From Gonatopus flavifemur (lineage: Eukaryota; Arthropoda; Insecta; Hymenoptera; Dryinidae), in NCBI GenBank assembly GCA_018340375.1, contig JAFFJZ010000029.1:2108001-2172000 (forward strand): 64,000 bases of DNA, given 5' to 3'. Each line of letters opens with the position of its first letter. The first letter of the stretch is position 1. A program made the translations under genes and the position numbers. Below, one piece after another: positions 10,360 through 19,728 of this stretch. Under the pieces are notes generated by a model. That model worked only from the letters and a program-made list of their open reading frames with translations. It was not told the DNA's origin and made no database searches.

Positions 10360-11603
10360 AAGGCTCTTTTTCCACTTTCTTCAACCAACTGGGGAAGAAC
10401 TTACATGGAACCATAAAAGAATCGTAGTATAAATTTCATTTTAATCGGCTAACAGAAAGCGAAGACTTGCTTTGTCGCAAAATAATAATTTTCGGTAAGA
10501 TGTTTCCTTTCTCTCACCCGTTTTCTTGTCAGGCTCAGATTGAAAACTTGTATGGGTTCATTATCGGCACTGCATAAAACTGTAGTGAAAATTTCATGAC
10601 AATCGAATGATAGAAATGGAAGATATCCGGCAAGATAGCGATATTTACGGAATTTTCAAATTTTGTTTCAAAGAAATCTTTCAGGCGAAATGTTTATTCA
10701 GATGGTATGCTGATATCTCTTTAATACTATAATTATAGAAGAACAGATTCAAAATGACAAAAAAAAAGATTACACAATGCAGGGAAGTAATTTTAAGACT
10801 AAGGAAAACGGGGGAAAATTTTCTTTAATTTTCAAAAATGAAAAAAAATGGTGATAACATAATGCGACGATCTATTCGAGCTTAGAATTTGTGAAATTGA
10901 TAGAAAACAAAATTGGAGAGTACATACAGTTTGAAAAATGAGACTTAAATTTTGAAAATTGAAAATCGCATATTAGAACGCGTTGAAAATTTTTCTCATA
11001 TTTTGTCTTGGAAGTACACAAAAAAAAAATGTTGAGATTCAACAGTTTGAATTCGGACCATTTTTGGGGAAGTCATAAGTAAATAACTGAAAAAACGCGA
11101 TTTTTATAAAAAATCGATAGCTTTTGGACGGTTCATAAAAAAAATCTCGAAATTCACCAGGCAAGGTGCTTTGATGGGTACTAAAAAATGTCAAAAAAAT
11201 TGAGGAAATCAAAAATCCAAATTTCTCAAAGTATTAGATTTGTCATGAAATGTCGAATGCTCCATATACACTCATATATAGATATATTCTGCATGCAATT
11301 TCAGTGAATCGTAATCAATTACGAATTTAAGATGCAAAAATACAATTCATTTTGGAAATTTTTTTACAGGGTCGCATTAGCAAAAGTAAGATATATTGGA
11401 TTGTCTGTTTGATGATTCAATTGCTTACTGCTAAAATTATTTAATCAAATTAGTGAAAAATTTCGAAAAAAGCGGGATTTCAATCGATTCTACAGGAAAA
11501 ATCACAGGAGGAAATATATTCACTTTATCAAAAAAAAATTATTACAAGCAATGATCATAAGAGAAAAAGCGTCTTGTTCCAGGGACACACTATTGTTGAT
11601 GAT
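10360..11603. other. Noncoding interior of the 3.06-kb element
   Basis: AT-rich, no ORF above noise and no internal repeat recognised. Confidence 0.4.
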
Positions 11604-11853
11604 GGATCCTCAAGTGGGGGATAAGAAACCGAGCTTCAGACTTGGCGCCATTAATGGGATAGGGGTTAGTTTGCGTGTCATTCAATAAATAAAAATGAAT
11701 TATTCATTTAGAGTATAGCATAGCAATGGGATTTATGATATATTTTCGATAGATTACTCAGTTTCATTATTCAGATAACGCACAAATTGAGTATTTATTT
11801 TTTGTTTATCCCATTAACGGTGGCTCGTTGTCTTATCCCTCACTTGAGGATCC
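11604..11853. mobile_element. MITE, GGATCCT family, copy 1
   Basis: 250 bp with ends GGATCCTCAAGTG and its exact complement. Each TIR continues through a GGGATAAG word to CCATTAATGGGAT / CCCATTAACGG. A related 306-bp member lies at 39287-39592. Confidence 0.8.
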
Positions 11854-12900
11854 CTATTGTTAATAGGTTCAAATCAACAACGTCATCGATTGGATCGACG
11901 AAAAATAAGAAATACGTGTTTTTTTTATTGGATGATACGATTGTTTAATGCTCCAATTGTGTAAACAACTTAGTTGAAACTTTCGAATTTTAAAAAACGA
12001 AGGGTGCCAATCGACTGTACGGGAAAAATCATAAGAGAGAATATTTTCACCTGAGATTGAAAAAAATGGTTCTGCAATTGAATTATTATGAACAATGATA
12101 ATTTGAGAAATAGCGTTTTGTGACTAATTTTAGCAATAAATAATCGATTGGTTAAATAAGGAAAATATACCTAATTTCTCGCTAATACAATCGACGACAT
12201 TGTTAGTTTGAACCTACCAACGAAAGCGTGCCTATGGGATAAACGCTATTTCTTCTATTATCATTGTTTATAAGTTCATTGCAAAACAATTGTTTTCTTT
12301 AGATAAAATGAATATCTTCCTTTCTATGATGTTTCCCATAGAATCGGCGGCACTCTTCGTCTTCGAAAGTAGAAACTTTTAATTGATTAGTTCACAAAAT
12401 TTCAGCGATAAGAAATCGAATCGTCAAACAAAAAACAAGTATATCTTAGTTTTTACCAATACAATCAATGGCATCGATGGTTTGGCGCTATTTGTGCCGT
12501 ACCAGCCATGGGACCTAATGACTTAATCCCAATTAACCCGTTAAAAGAAGATCCCGGGAAAAAACAAATCAGATCTACGTGGATCTGAAAAATGGAAAAA
12601 TTCTTTCTGTGCAGGTCGACTTGGATCTCAGAAGATGAGTTAATGCTTCGCAAAAATACGTCTCAGCAACCATCTAATAGTAGAGGAAATGTGCAGTTGA
12701 TGCACGCAAATTGCGATTAATTACCGTAAAATTCTTGTTAATTTAGGTCTAAATCGAACTATTTAGATCTAACCAGAGCTACATTTTCCATTTTTGAGAT
12801 CCAAAAAGATCTAATTAGATCCACTTGGATGTAAATTATTTTTTTTCGGGAAGGAGAAGTGATGCGAAGTGAAATAACTTTTTCTTTTCATTGATGCATT
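11854..12900. other. Noncoding interior of the 3.06-kb element, right part
   Basis: No gene supported. The AGTGAC-rich subterminal region begins near 12900. Confidence 0.4.
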
Positions 12901-12990
12901 TTCATTAAAAAAGTGATGATAAGTGACAAATTTAGGAGAAAGTGACAAAAAAGTGACATTGCAAAAGAAAGTGACATTGTACCATGCCTG

Positions 12991-13395
12991 AACCTGAGAT
13001 CATTCGCTCGCATCCCCAATTCTTTTTCACGTTTTTTCAATCTTACCATACTCTGGGTGATTTATCAGAAATGTTCATTCAAGATTCTCAGAGCTCTAAA
13101 ACAGCTGTAAGTTCTCATATATCATCTTCCCCGAGAAACCATGATTTCCCCTTGTGGCGGTCCCAGGTCAGCATATCATCGTATGGGGATCGATTTTTTT
13201 TTCTCTGGCCGTAGCAGCTTTGATGTAGACTTTGGAGTTCGAATGCGACTCCCCAATGCCTAGAATTTTGGAGTCTTGTCTATTCTGAAATCATTCAATC
13301 GAATTTTCCATTTTTCTCCACGTTTTCGCAAATTTATGATACTCGGGGTCATTCCTCAAGGATGTTCATTAGGGATCTCCAGAGCTCAACAATTC
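12991..13395 (+). repeat. 290-bp repeat family, right units
   Basis: The rest of the unit interrupted at 9935, then a further unit from about 13149 (CCCTTGTGGCGGTCCC) that breaks off near 13395. Confidence 0.7.
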
Positions 13396-13787
13396 AAAAA
13401 TCAAATCGCGTGGAATATCTTTCCTTATATCGAATAGAAAGGGAATCAGCCTGTATTTTTTTGTTCCATTATGATACAGAGGATTTAGGAGTTGGGAATT
13501 TTTGAAGTTTTGAAATCAAAAAATTCCAACTTTCTTCAAATAGTTCTAGTTTATGAACCATTCCGTGGAAAAAAAACGAAATTTTCAGGAAAAGTGTATG
13601 ATTGGTCAACCTCTACATGTAGCAATGAATAAAATATTTACTATGTTTATTTACATTACAAATATGCCATTTTTGTAAACAAATCGCAATTGAAAAAACC
13701 GGCATTTTTGAAATCGTTTTTCTAGAATTAAAATGTCTCTCATAGTCCATAGAATATCTGTCAAATTTAAAGTGAGCAGTCCTTGTT
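13388..13787 (+). repeat. Dispersed repeat, copy 1 (inverted to 32760-33160)
   Basis: About 400 bp matching the reverse complement of 32760-33160. Shared landmarks are AAATATGCCATTTTTGTAAA, CATAGTCCATAGAATATCTG and TGATTGGTCAACC-like words. Noncoding. The pair lies 19 kb apart on either side of the Merlin and satellite region. Confidence 0.8.
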
Positions 13788-14221
13788 AGACACCTTGATA
13801 TGATGAGATTTATTTCGGATCAGGATTCTTAATTTGCTTGAAAATGTGATTCTTGTTGAATTATTCAACAAATCTCTCCTGATCCGAAATAGATCCCCTC
13901 GCCCTATCTAGGTTTTGTAACACAGTAAAAGATAAATCTTGATTCCATGATCGACTAACTAATTCGGTAACAATTTGTAATACCAACTTCGTAAAAGCTT
14001 GTTATTGGATTTTCCGCACCGTTAATGAATTTTTTATTTCGACCCTTTCACTTCAACATTACAACACAAGTTGGGATTGATTCAGACTTTCAGGGGTATT
14101 CACATTTGCACTAATTCTCAGTTCCCGTAAAATGTTTTCCAAATTCATCTTTGACTTCACACTACACATACTATCAAATGAGACTGTTATGAAATGATTT
14201 ATCACATCCATTGATCGAAAC
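13788..14221. other. Unassigned, with a hairpin
   Basis: No gene. TATTTCGGATCAGGA (13811-13825) pairs with TCCTGATCCGAAATA (13877-13891) across a ~50-base loop. Confidence 0.5.
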
Positions 14222-14304
14222 GGTACCATGGCGGAGTGGTTAAACGCAAAGGACTACGACAGGTTATTCTAGCAACAACGTGGGTTCGAATCTCCCGATG
14301 AGGG
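14222..14304 (+). ncRNA. tRNA-like sequence or SINE head (pol III boxes)
   Basis: TGGCGGAGTGGTT fits the A box and GGTTCGAATCT the B box of a class II (Leu/Ser-like) tRNA, at normal spacing. The D stem (GCG/CGC) and a partial T stem can pair, but the acceptor (GGTACCA against GATGAGG) and anticodon stems do not. It is therefore a tRNA pseudogene or the head of a tRNA-derived SINE, not a working tRNA. No clear SINE tail was seen. Confidence 0.5.
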
Positions 14305-14439
14305 TTAAGAGATTTTCAATCTTCTACGACTACGATCGCGATACAATTGAACAGTTGATAAGCGAAGTGAATGAATTCACGAAGCAGGGAACTTTCTTTG
14401 GCATTCTTGTCATATGAGTGCTACCAGGGTCCTTTGATT

Positions 14440-14618
14440 GTAGTGTGCGGTCTACCGTGGTAGACCGCATATTGCAACCCGGTGGGTTGCATTGCACGGG
14501 CTACCACGGTAGGCCGCATACAACTCCCCTTACGGTTGTTATATGGGGTCTACCCTGAGGAGAGTGCATATAACAGCGATGTAGGTTGCATTGTGCGGTC
14601 TACCACGGCAGGCCGATC
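14440..14618 (+). repeat. 49-bp palindromic repeats, left subterminal block
   Basis: About four copies of a unit built on GCGGTCTACC-NN-GGTAGACCGC followed by a second small palindrome around GTTGTTATATG. Diverged. The same unit fills the right subterminal region. Confidence 0.75.
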
Positions 14619-14622
14619 GCGT

Positions 14623-15480
14623 TTAGCCGTTTGTAGCAAACTTTTCCTGCATATCGCGGAGGAACGCTTCGAACAAATCTTCGTTCCTGTTACGTAGCCG
14701 CCACCAATACTCCATCAGATATCCGTCCAGCAGCTGCTCGGTACACTGTTGAAAATGTTTTGAAATTTCTTAACTTTTCCAATTACATCCGTAACTGAAA
14801 TTTCCAATTCTTGGTATTTGAATTGAGAATTCATTTACACGTGATTGAATTTTCAAATTTTTACTACATTTTATTACGGATTTATGTATATTTTCGTAAC
14901 TGAAATTTCATACACATGTAACTTAATTTTTCAGCTACGTGATTGGAAACTGCTTCCGTTACGTGTATTTGAAGTTTTGTCCAGAAATTTTTAACAGTGT
15001 AGTGTTGCGCATGTTTTTCAAGACCTTTGACTCCAGCACACTCCACAGCGCTTCAATCCGTTGTGTGTGGCATCCGTCATCCGAGTTCACAAAGAATTCT
15101 TTGTGATTAACTGTTCTGTGGCTGTACCTGTGTTGGTTGAGGGTGCGGTAAGCTGGCCACTCGTCAGAATGTATTTCGGTGCCGGGAGCACTTTCGTTCT
15201 TCACAATTCGCATGAGAGTTTCATGGTCTCGGCATTCGACAACGAAGAAGCGCGCATCGGTTACTCAATTCATCCGCGGTTTTGACGCACATCCCAAACA
15301 CCCACAGTCCCTCAATTCTTTTCCCGTAATTCCGCGGGGAAAACTCACTTTCGTTGTCAGAACTCACGTCATCGGAATCGATTTCCTCGGCAGGGTTGTT
15401 TCCCAAGAGGTAGCGGCCGCGCTTGTACTTACATTTACCCCGCAGCAGAGACTCATAAACACATATGAACACTGCAGATA
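14623..15480 (-). pseudogene. Merlin/ISXO2-like transposase, broken
   Basis: DDE transposase of the IS1595/ISXO2 type. Reading on the minus strand: ESLLRGKCKYKRGRYLLGNN, then NYGKRIEGLWVFGM, VVECRDHETLMRIV, PGTEIHSDEWPAYRTLNQHR with the second catalytic D, HRTVNHKEFFV, HTQRIEALWS, and a C-terminal YLMEYWWRLRNRN ending at 14623. The first catalytic position reads CVYES where the family has a D before ES. A frameshift lies near 15262, and a MITE at 14744-14999 splits the frame after MRNT; removing it with one TA restores NTTEQLLDGY in frame. The N-terminus beyond about 15480 was not found, so the gene is incomplete. Confidence 0.85.
14744..14999. mobile_element. MITE, CACTGTT family, TA target
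   Basis: 256 bp with ends CACTGTTGAAAAT and the complement of CACTGTTAAAAAT, flanked by TA on both sides. It lies in the Merlin transposase frame. A related right end (TTCTAACAGTG then TA) is at about 31290-31506. Confidence 0.85.
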
Positions 15481-15576
15481 TCCGTACATTATGTGTAAAC
15501 GTGTACATATATTGTATGTCATTGTATGCGTTTGGGTACAAACACATGCGTATATCGTGTTTTTATGTACTTCTGC

Positions 15577-15932
15577 AGGTAGGCCGCATGTAACAACTAT
15601 TACCGTTGTTATATGCGCTCTATCCAGGTAGGCCGCGCACGGAATTCATATACGATCCCCCGTGCGGTCTACTCAGGTAGACCGCATACAGCGTTCGTAT
15701 ATGACGCACTGTGCGGTCTACCTCCGTAGACCGCATACGACATGCGTATACGATGCAGCATGCGTGCTACCCTCGTAGACCACCAGGCTCATGTTCCAAA
15801 ACCTTGCCCTCGTACTCTAGAGTATCAGTGTAACTCTTTTCAATTCATCAGGAAAACAGAGAAAACCGATACCCCAGAGTACGAGAGTAAGGTTTTGGAA
15901 CATGAGCCAGGTCCCGGTAGACCGCATACGAC
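15577..15932 (+). repeat. 49-bp palindromic repeats, right subterminal block
   Basis: About five copies of the GCGGTCTACC / GTAGACCGCATAC unit; GTGCGGTCTAC begins at 15662 and 15711, exactly 49 bp apart. The orientation is the same as in the left block, but the core is self-complementary. The last unit is interrupted by the MITE at 15786. Confidence 0.8.
15786..15908. mobile_element. MITE, GGCTCATGTTCC family, copy 1
   Basis: 123 bp with TIRs of about 40 bp (GGCTCATGTTCCAAAACCTT and its complement). It is almost identical to 36368-36490, so both insertions are probably recent. Confidence 0.85.
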
Positions 15933-16079
15933 AAGAATGCCCTTTCTTTGTATACTCCGAATAAACATAAACATATTCAGGGTGTCCACAGACTTTGAGA
16001 AAAAAAGTTCCCTGACTTTTCCCTGACTATCAAGTCCAATTTCCCTGACCAAAATGTTTGACTTCTAATATTGATATTA

Positions 16080-17190
16080 TATGATATCTTCACGTTTCAA
16101 TCATTTTTTATTTCCTATCCATTTGATTCATTTTTACGATTGTTTTTCAATCGAATTCCTGAAAACCGATAATCTGTATGGATTCCAAGTGTAGAAAAAG
16201 CCTATCCAATTCAATCCAAATTTCATTTCCAATACAAGTGTATTGTTGAAAATTCAATGAAATTTGATTTTTTTGTATGTATTTGAATCTTCAATTCTTT
16301 CTCGTCCTGAATTCTGTATACAATAAAATCTCGCAATAACACAACTCTTCTTCTTTTTCATTCACGGTTTCTGCCGTGCGTTGAAGAGAGCGGGGTAACA
16401 TTTCTATTGCGAGGTTCTATAGTGTATACTTTTTATTCCATGTAATGAAATTCAGGTTTGGGAATGCATTGAAGACTCAAATAGATACAAATGTAATCAA
16501 GTTTCTTACGCTTTCAAGAATGAAGTTATATTGGAATCAAATTTTGATTGAATTGTATAGAATTTTTCTTCATTTGGAATCCATACCGATTGAAGGTTTT
16601 CAGGAATTTGATTGAAAAACAATCTTATTCCGAATCTGTGATTGAAATGGATAGAGAATTGGAAATGATTGAAATGGATTCAATGTCTATACCGTAATCA
16701 GTATAGAAATGGATTGAACGATTACCACTTGAAAATTCATTACATGGATCAAAAATTATATACCGAATTTTGGATTAAGGAGGATAAAGATTCAAATGGG
16801 AGAAAATGTATTAAATTTTGTTACACGTTCATGAATAAAGTTATATTGGAATGAAATTCGAATTGAATTGGATAGGATTTTCTCTTCACTTGGAATCCAT
16901 GCAGATCATCGGTTTTGAGGAATCCAATTGAAAAAGAATCGTATTCCGAATCCAAGATCGAAATTGATAGGGAATCATAAATTATTAAAACGGATTCAAT
17001 GTCTATATCGTAATCAGTATAAAAATGGATTGAATGACCATGACTTGGAAATTCATAACATGCGATAGAAATTATATACTGAATTCAACATTGAGATGGA
17101 TTACAGATTCAAATGGATAAAAATGTATTGAATTTCCTTACACTCCCATGAATACGATTATATTAGAGTGAAATTTGGATTGTATTGGAT
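16080..17190 (+). repeat. ~315-bp diverged repeats
   Basis: TTATATTGGAAT with its flanking sequence recurs near 16525, 16838 and (changed) 17157. Words such as TTGGAATCCATACCGATTGA also occur inverted near 16150-16200. No ORF supported. Confidence 0.55.
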
Positions 17191-17849
17191 AACCCCTGTG
17201 AACTTAGCCGGCAACTTTGAGGAAAAATTTTTTTTTCCATGCCAAAATGTAGTCCATCGTTTGTACCCCAATGTACCGTCACGATTTTTGTTTGTACCCT
17301 AAGGGAAAATAAGTTATAGGGGGTTGGAAAAAAAGTTTGCCGGCGACTTTTTCCGATTTTAATGATCTTGGGCTCATTGGAAAGAGGATGACGCGTAGAT
17401 GTTTGTACCGATAAGGATTTTTGATTTTACCCCCAGGGAAAAAAGTTAGGGGCGATATTTCCGTTTTGAAGAGAGATGGAATAATTTTGACTGCGGAATC
17501 CGATTCCGGGGTGGGCGCCATTCAAGAATCATGGGTCATATGCCCATTTTATCACGGAGGGAGAGAATTAGGGGGGGTAACTTGATTTCAAAGCATAACA
17601 AAGGCATCCCGAGAGCGCAATCTGACTTCGGAGGAGGCGCCATTCAACAATCACAATTCATGTACCCACGTTTCATCAACGAGGAGGGAAATTGGGTGGG
17701 AAGGGGGGGGGGGGGTGATTTGTTCCGAAGCTTGACGGGAGTACCCTTACGCAAAACCTGATTTCAAGGAGAGCGCCAGACGACGATTACGGGTGATGTG
17801 GCCAGTGCATCACGGAGGATGGGAATGAAGAAGTGGGAGATTGTCTTAC
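17191..17849. other. Transition region before array B
   Basis: Scattered CGTTTGTACCC and AGGGAAAA words recall array B but without regular spacing. A G-run lies near 17705. No gene. Confidence 0.4.
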
Positions 17850-19728
17850 GAACAGTTACATGCCAGAGTATGATTTCACCAAGTATCATCGTTTGTACCC
17901 TAAATCCAGATGAGATAGAGCATTTTGAAACTCCTAATCCTGTAATTTTTCAACTTTCGGGGGCTATAAAATGACTTAGGAGAGTCCGGCAAAAATTCTG
18001 CGTGGATCACAATGATCCCCACATGCCAAAGTATGATTTCAGCGAGTATCATCGTTTGTACCCTAAATCCAGATGGGATACAGCATTTGAAGTCAAAAAA
18101 GTTGTAATTTCGTAACTTTCGGGTGCTATAAAATGACTTAGGAGATTCCGGCAAAAATTCTGCCTGCATCACAATGATCCCCACATGCCAGAGTATGATT
18201 TCACCGAGTATCATCGTTTGTACCCTAAATCCAGATGAGATACAGCATTTTGAAACTCCTAATCCTGTAATTTTTCAACGTTCTGTAGCTATAAAATGAC
18301 TTAGGAGAGTCCGGCAAAAATTCTGCCTGGATCACAATGATCCCCACATGCCAGAGTATGATTTCACCAAGTATCATCGTTTGTACCCTGAATCCGGATG
18401 AGATAGAGCATTTTGAAACTCCTAATCCTGTAATTTTTCAACTTTCTGTAGCTATAAAATGACTTAGGAGAGTCCGGCAAAAATTCTGCCTGGATCACGA
18501 TGATCCCCACATGCCAGAGTATGATTTCACCGAGTATCATCGTTTGTACCCTAAATCCAGATGAGATACAGCATTTTGAAACTCCTAATCGTGTAATTTT
18601 TCAACTTTCGGGAGCTATAAAATGACTTAGGAGAGTCCGGCAAAGATTCTGCGTGGATGACAATGATCCCCACATGCCAGAGTATGATTTCACCAAGTAT
18701 CATCGTTTGTACCCTAAATCCGGATGAGATAGAGCATTTGAAGTCAAAAAAGTTGTAATTTCGTAACTTTCGGGTGCTATAAAATGACTTAGGAGATTCC
18801 GGCAAAAATTCTGCCTGGATCACAATGATCCCCACATGCCAGAGTATGATTTCACCGAGTATCATCGTTTGTACCCTAAATCCGGATGAGATAGAGCATT
18901 TGAAGTCAAAAAAGTTGTAATTTCGTAACTTTCGGGAGCTATAAAATGACTTAGGAGAGTCCGGCAAAAATTCTGCGTGAATCACAATGAACCCCACATG
19001 CCGGAGTATGATTGCACCAAGTATCATCGTTCGCACCCCAAATCCAGATGAGATAGAGCATTTTGAAACTCCTAATCCTGTAATTTTTCAACTTTCTGGA
19101 GCTATAAAATGACTTAGGAGAGTCCGGCAAGAATTCTGCCTGGATCACAATGATCCCCACATGCCAGAGTATGATTTCACCAAGTATCATCGTTTGTACC
19201 CTAAATCCAGATGAGATAGAGCATTTTGAAACTCCTAATCGTGTAATTTTTCAACTTTCGGGAGCTATAAAAGGACTTAGGAGAGTCCGGCAGAAATTCT
19301 GCGTGGATGACAATGATCCCCACATGCCAGAGTATGATTTCACCCAGTATCATCGTTTGTACCCTAAATCCGGATGAGATAGAGCATTTGAAGTCAAAAA
19401 AGTTGTAATTTCGTAACTTCCGGGTGCTATGAAATGACTTAGGAGATTCGGGCAAAAATTCTGCCTGGATGACAATGATCCCCACATGCCAGAGTATGAT
19501 TTCACCAAGTTTCATCGTTTGTACCCTAAATCCAGATGTGAAAGAGCATTTTGAAACTCCTAATCCTGTAATTTTTCAACTTTCGGGAGCTATAAAATGA
19601 CTTAGGGGAGTCCGGCAAAAATTCTGCGTGGATGACAATGATCCCCACATGCCAGAGTATGATTTCACCAAGTATCATCGTTTGTACCCTAAATCCGGAT
19701 GAGATAGAGCATTTTGAAACTCCTAATC
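17850..19728 (+). repeat. Satellite array B, ~163-bp period
   Basis: About 11-12 units of high similarity. CCCCACATGCC begins near 18017, 18179, 18342, 18505, 18668, 18830, 18992, 19155, 19318, 19480 and 19643, a mean of 162.6 bp. Each unit carries AGTATCATCGTTTGTACCC. Two unit variants alternate irregularly: one with TTTTGAAACTCCTAAT and one with TTTGAAGTCAAAAAAG. Noncoding; minus-strand 104-161-codon frames are a by-product of the repeats. Confidence 0.95.

Larger units (their letters stand above)
9936..12990. mobile_element. 3.06-kb noncoding element with 6-bp target duplication
   Basis: Ends are CAGGCATGATAC at the left and the complement of CAGGCATGGTAC at the right. The six bases AACCTG flank both sides (9930-9935 and 12991-12996). 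Both subterminal regions carry many AAAAGTGAC words. Removing the element and one AACCTG rejoins a 290-bp repeat unit. No transposase frame is present. A TIR starting CAG recalls hAT, but hAT normally makes 8 bp, so superfamily is open. Two MITEs lie inside. Confidence 0.75.
14400..15941 (-). mobile_element. Merlin/IS1016-like transposon with 8-bp target duplication
   Basis: 1542 bp. Ends are GGCATTCTTGTC and its complement, with homology continuing about 30 bp, flanked by CTTTCTTT at 14392-14399 and 15942-15949. An ISXO2-type DDE transposase remnant lies inside on the minus strand. Both ends carry 49-bp repeats built on short palindromes. Two MITEs have landed inside (14744-14999, 15786-15908). 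Merlin elements are known to make 8-9-bp duplications, which fits. Confidence 0.88.

Noticed and set aside
14222..14304. Functional tRNA gene
   Set aside because: Acceptor and anticodon stems do not pair, so it is kept only as a tRNA-like sequence.
15179..15631. 150-codon plus-strand frame
   Set aside because: It is antisense to the Merlin transposase remnant, which has clear family motifs, and runs into the 49-bp repeats.
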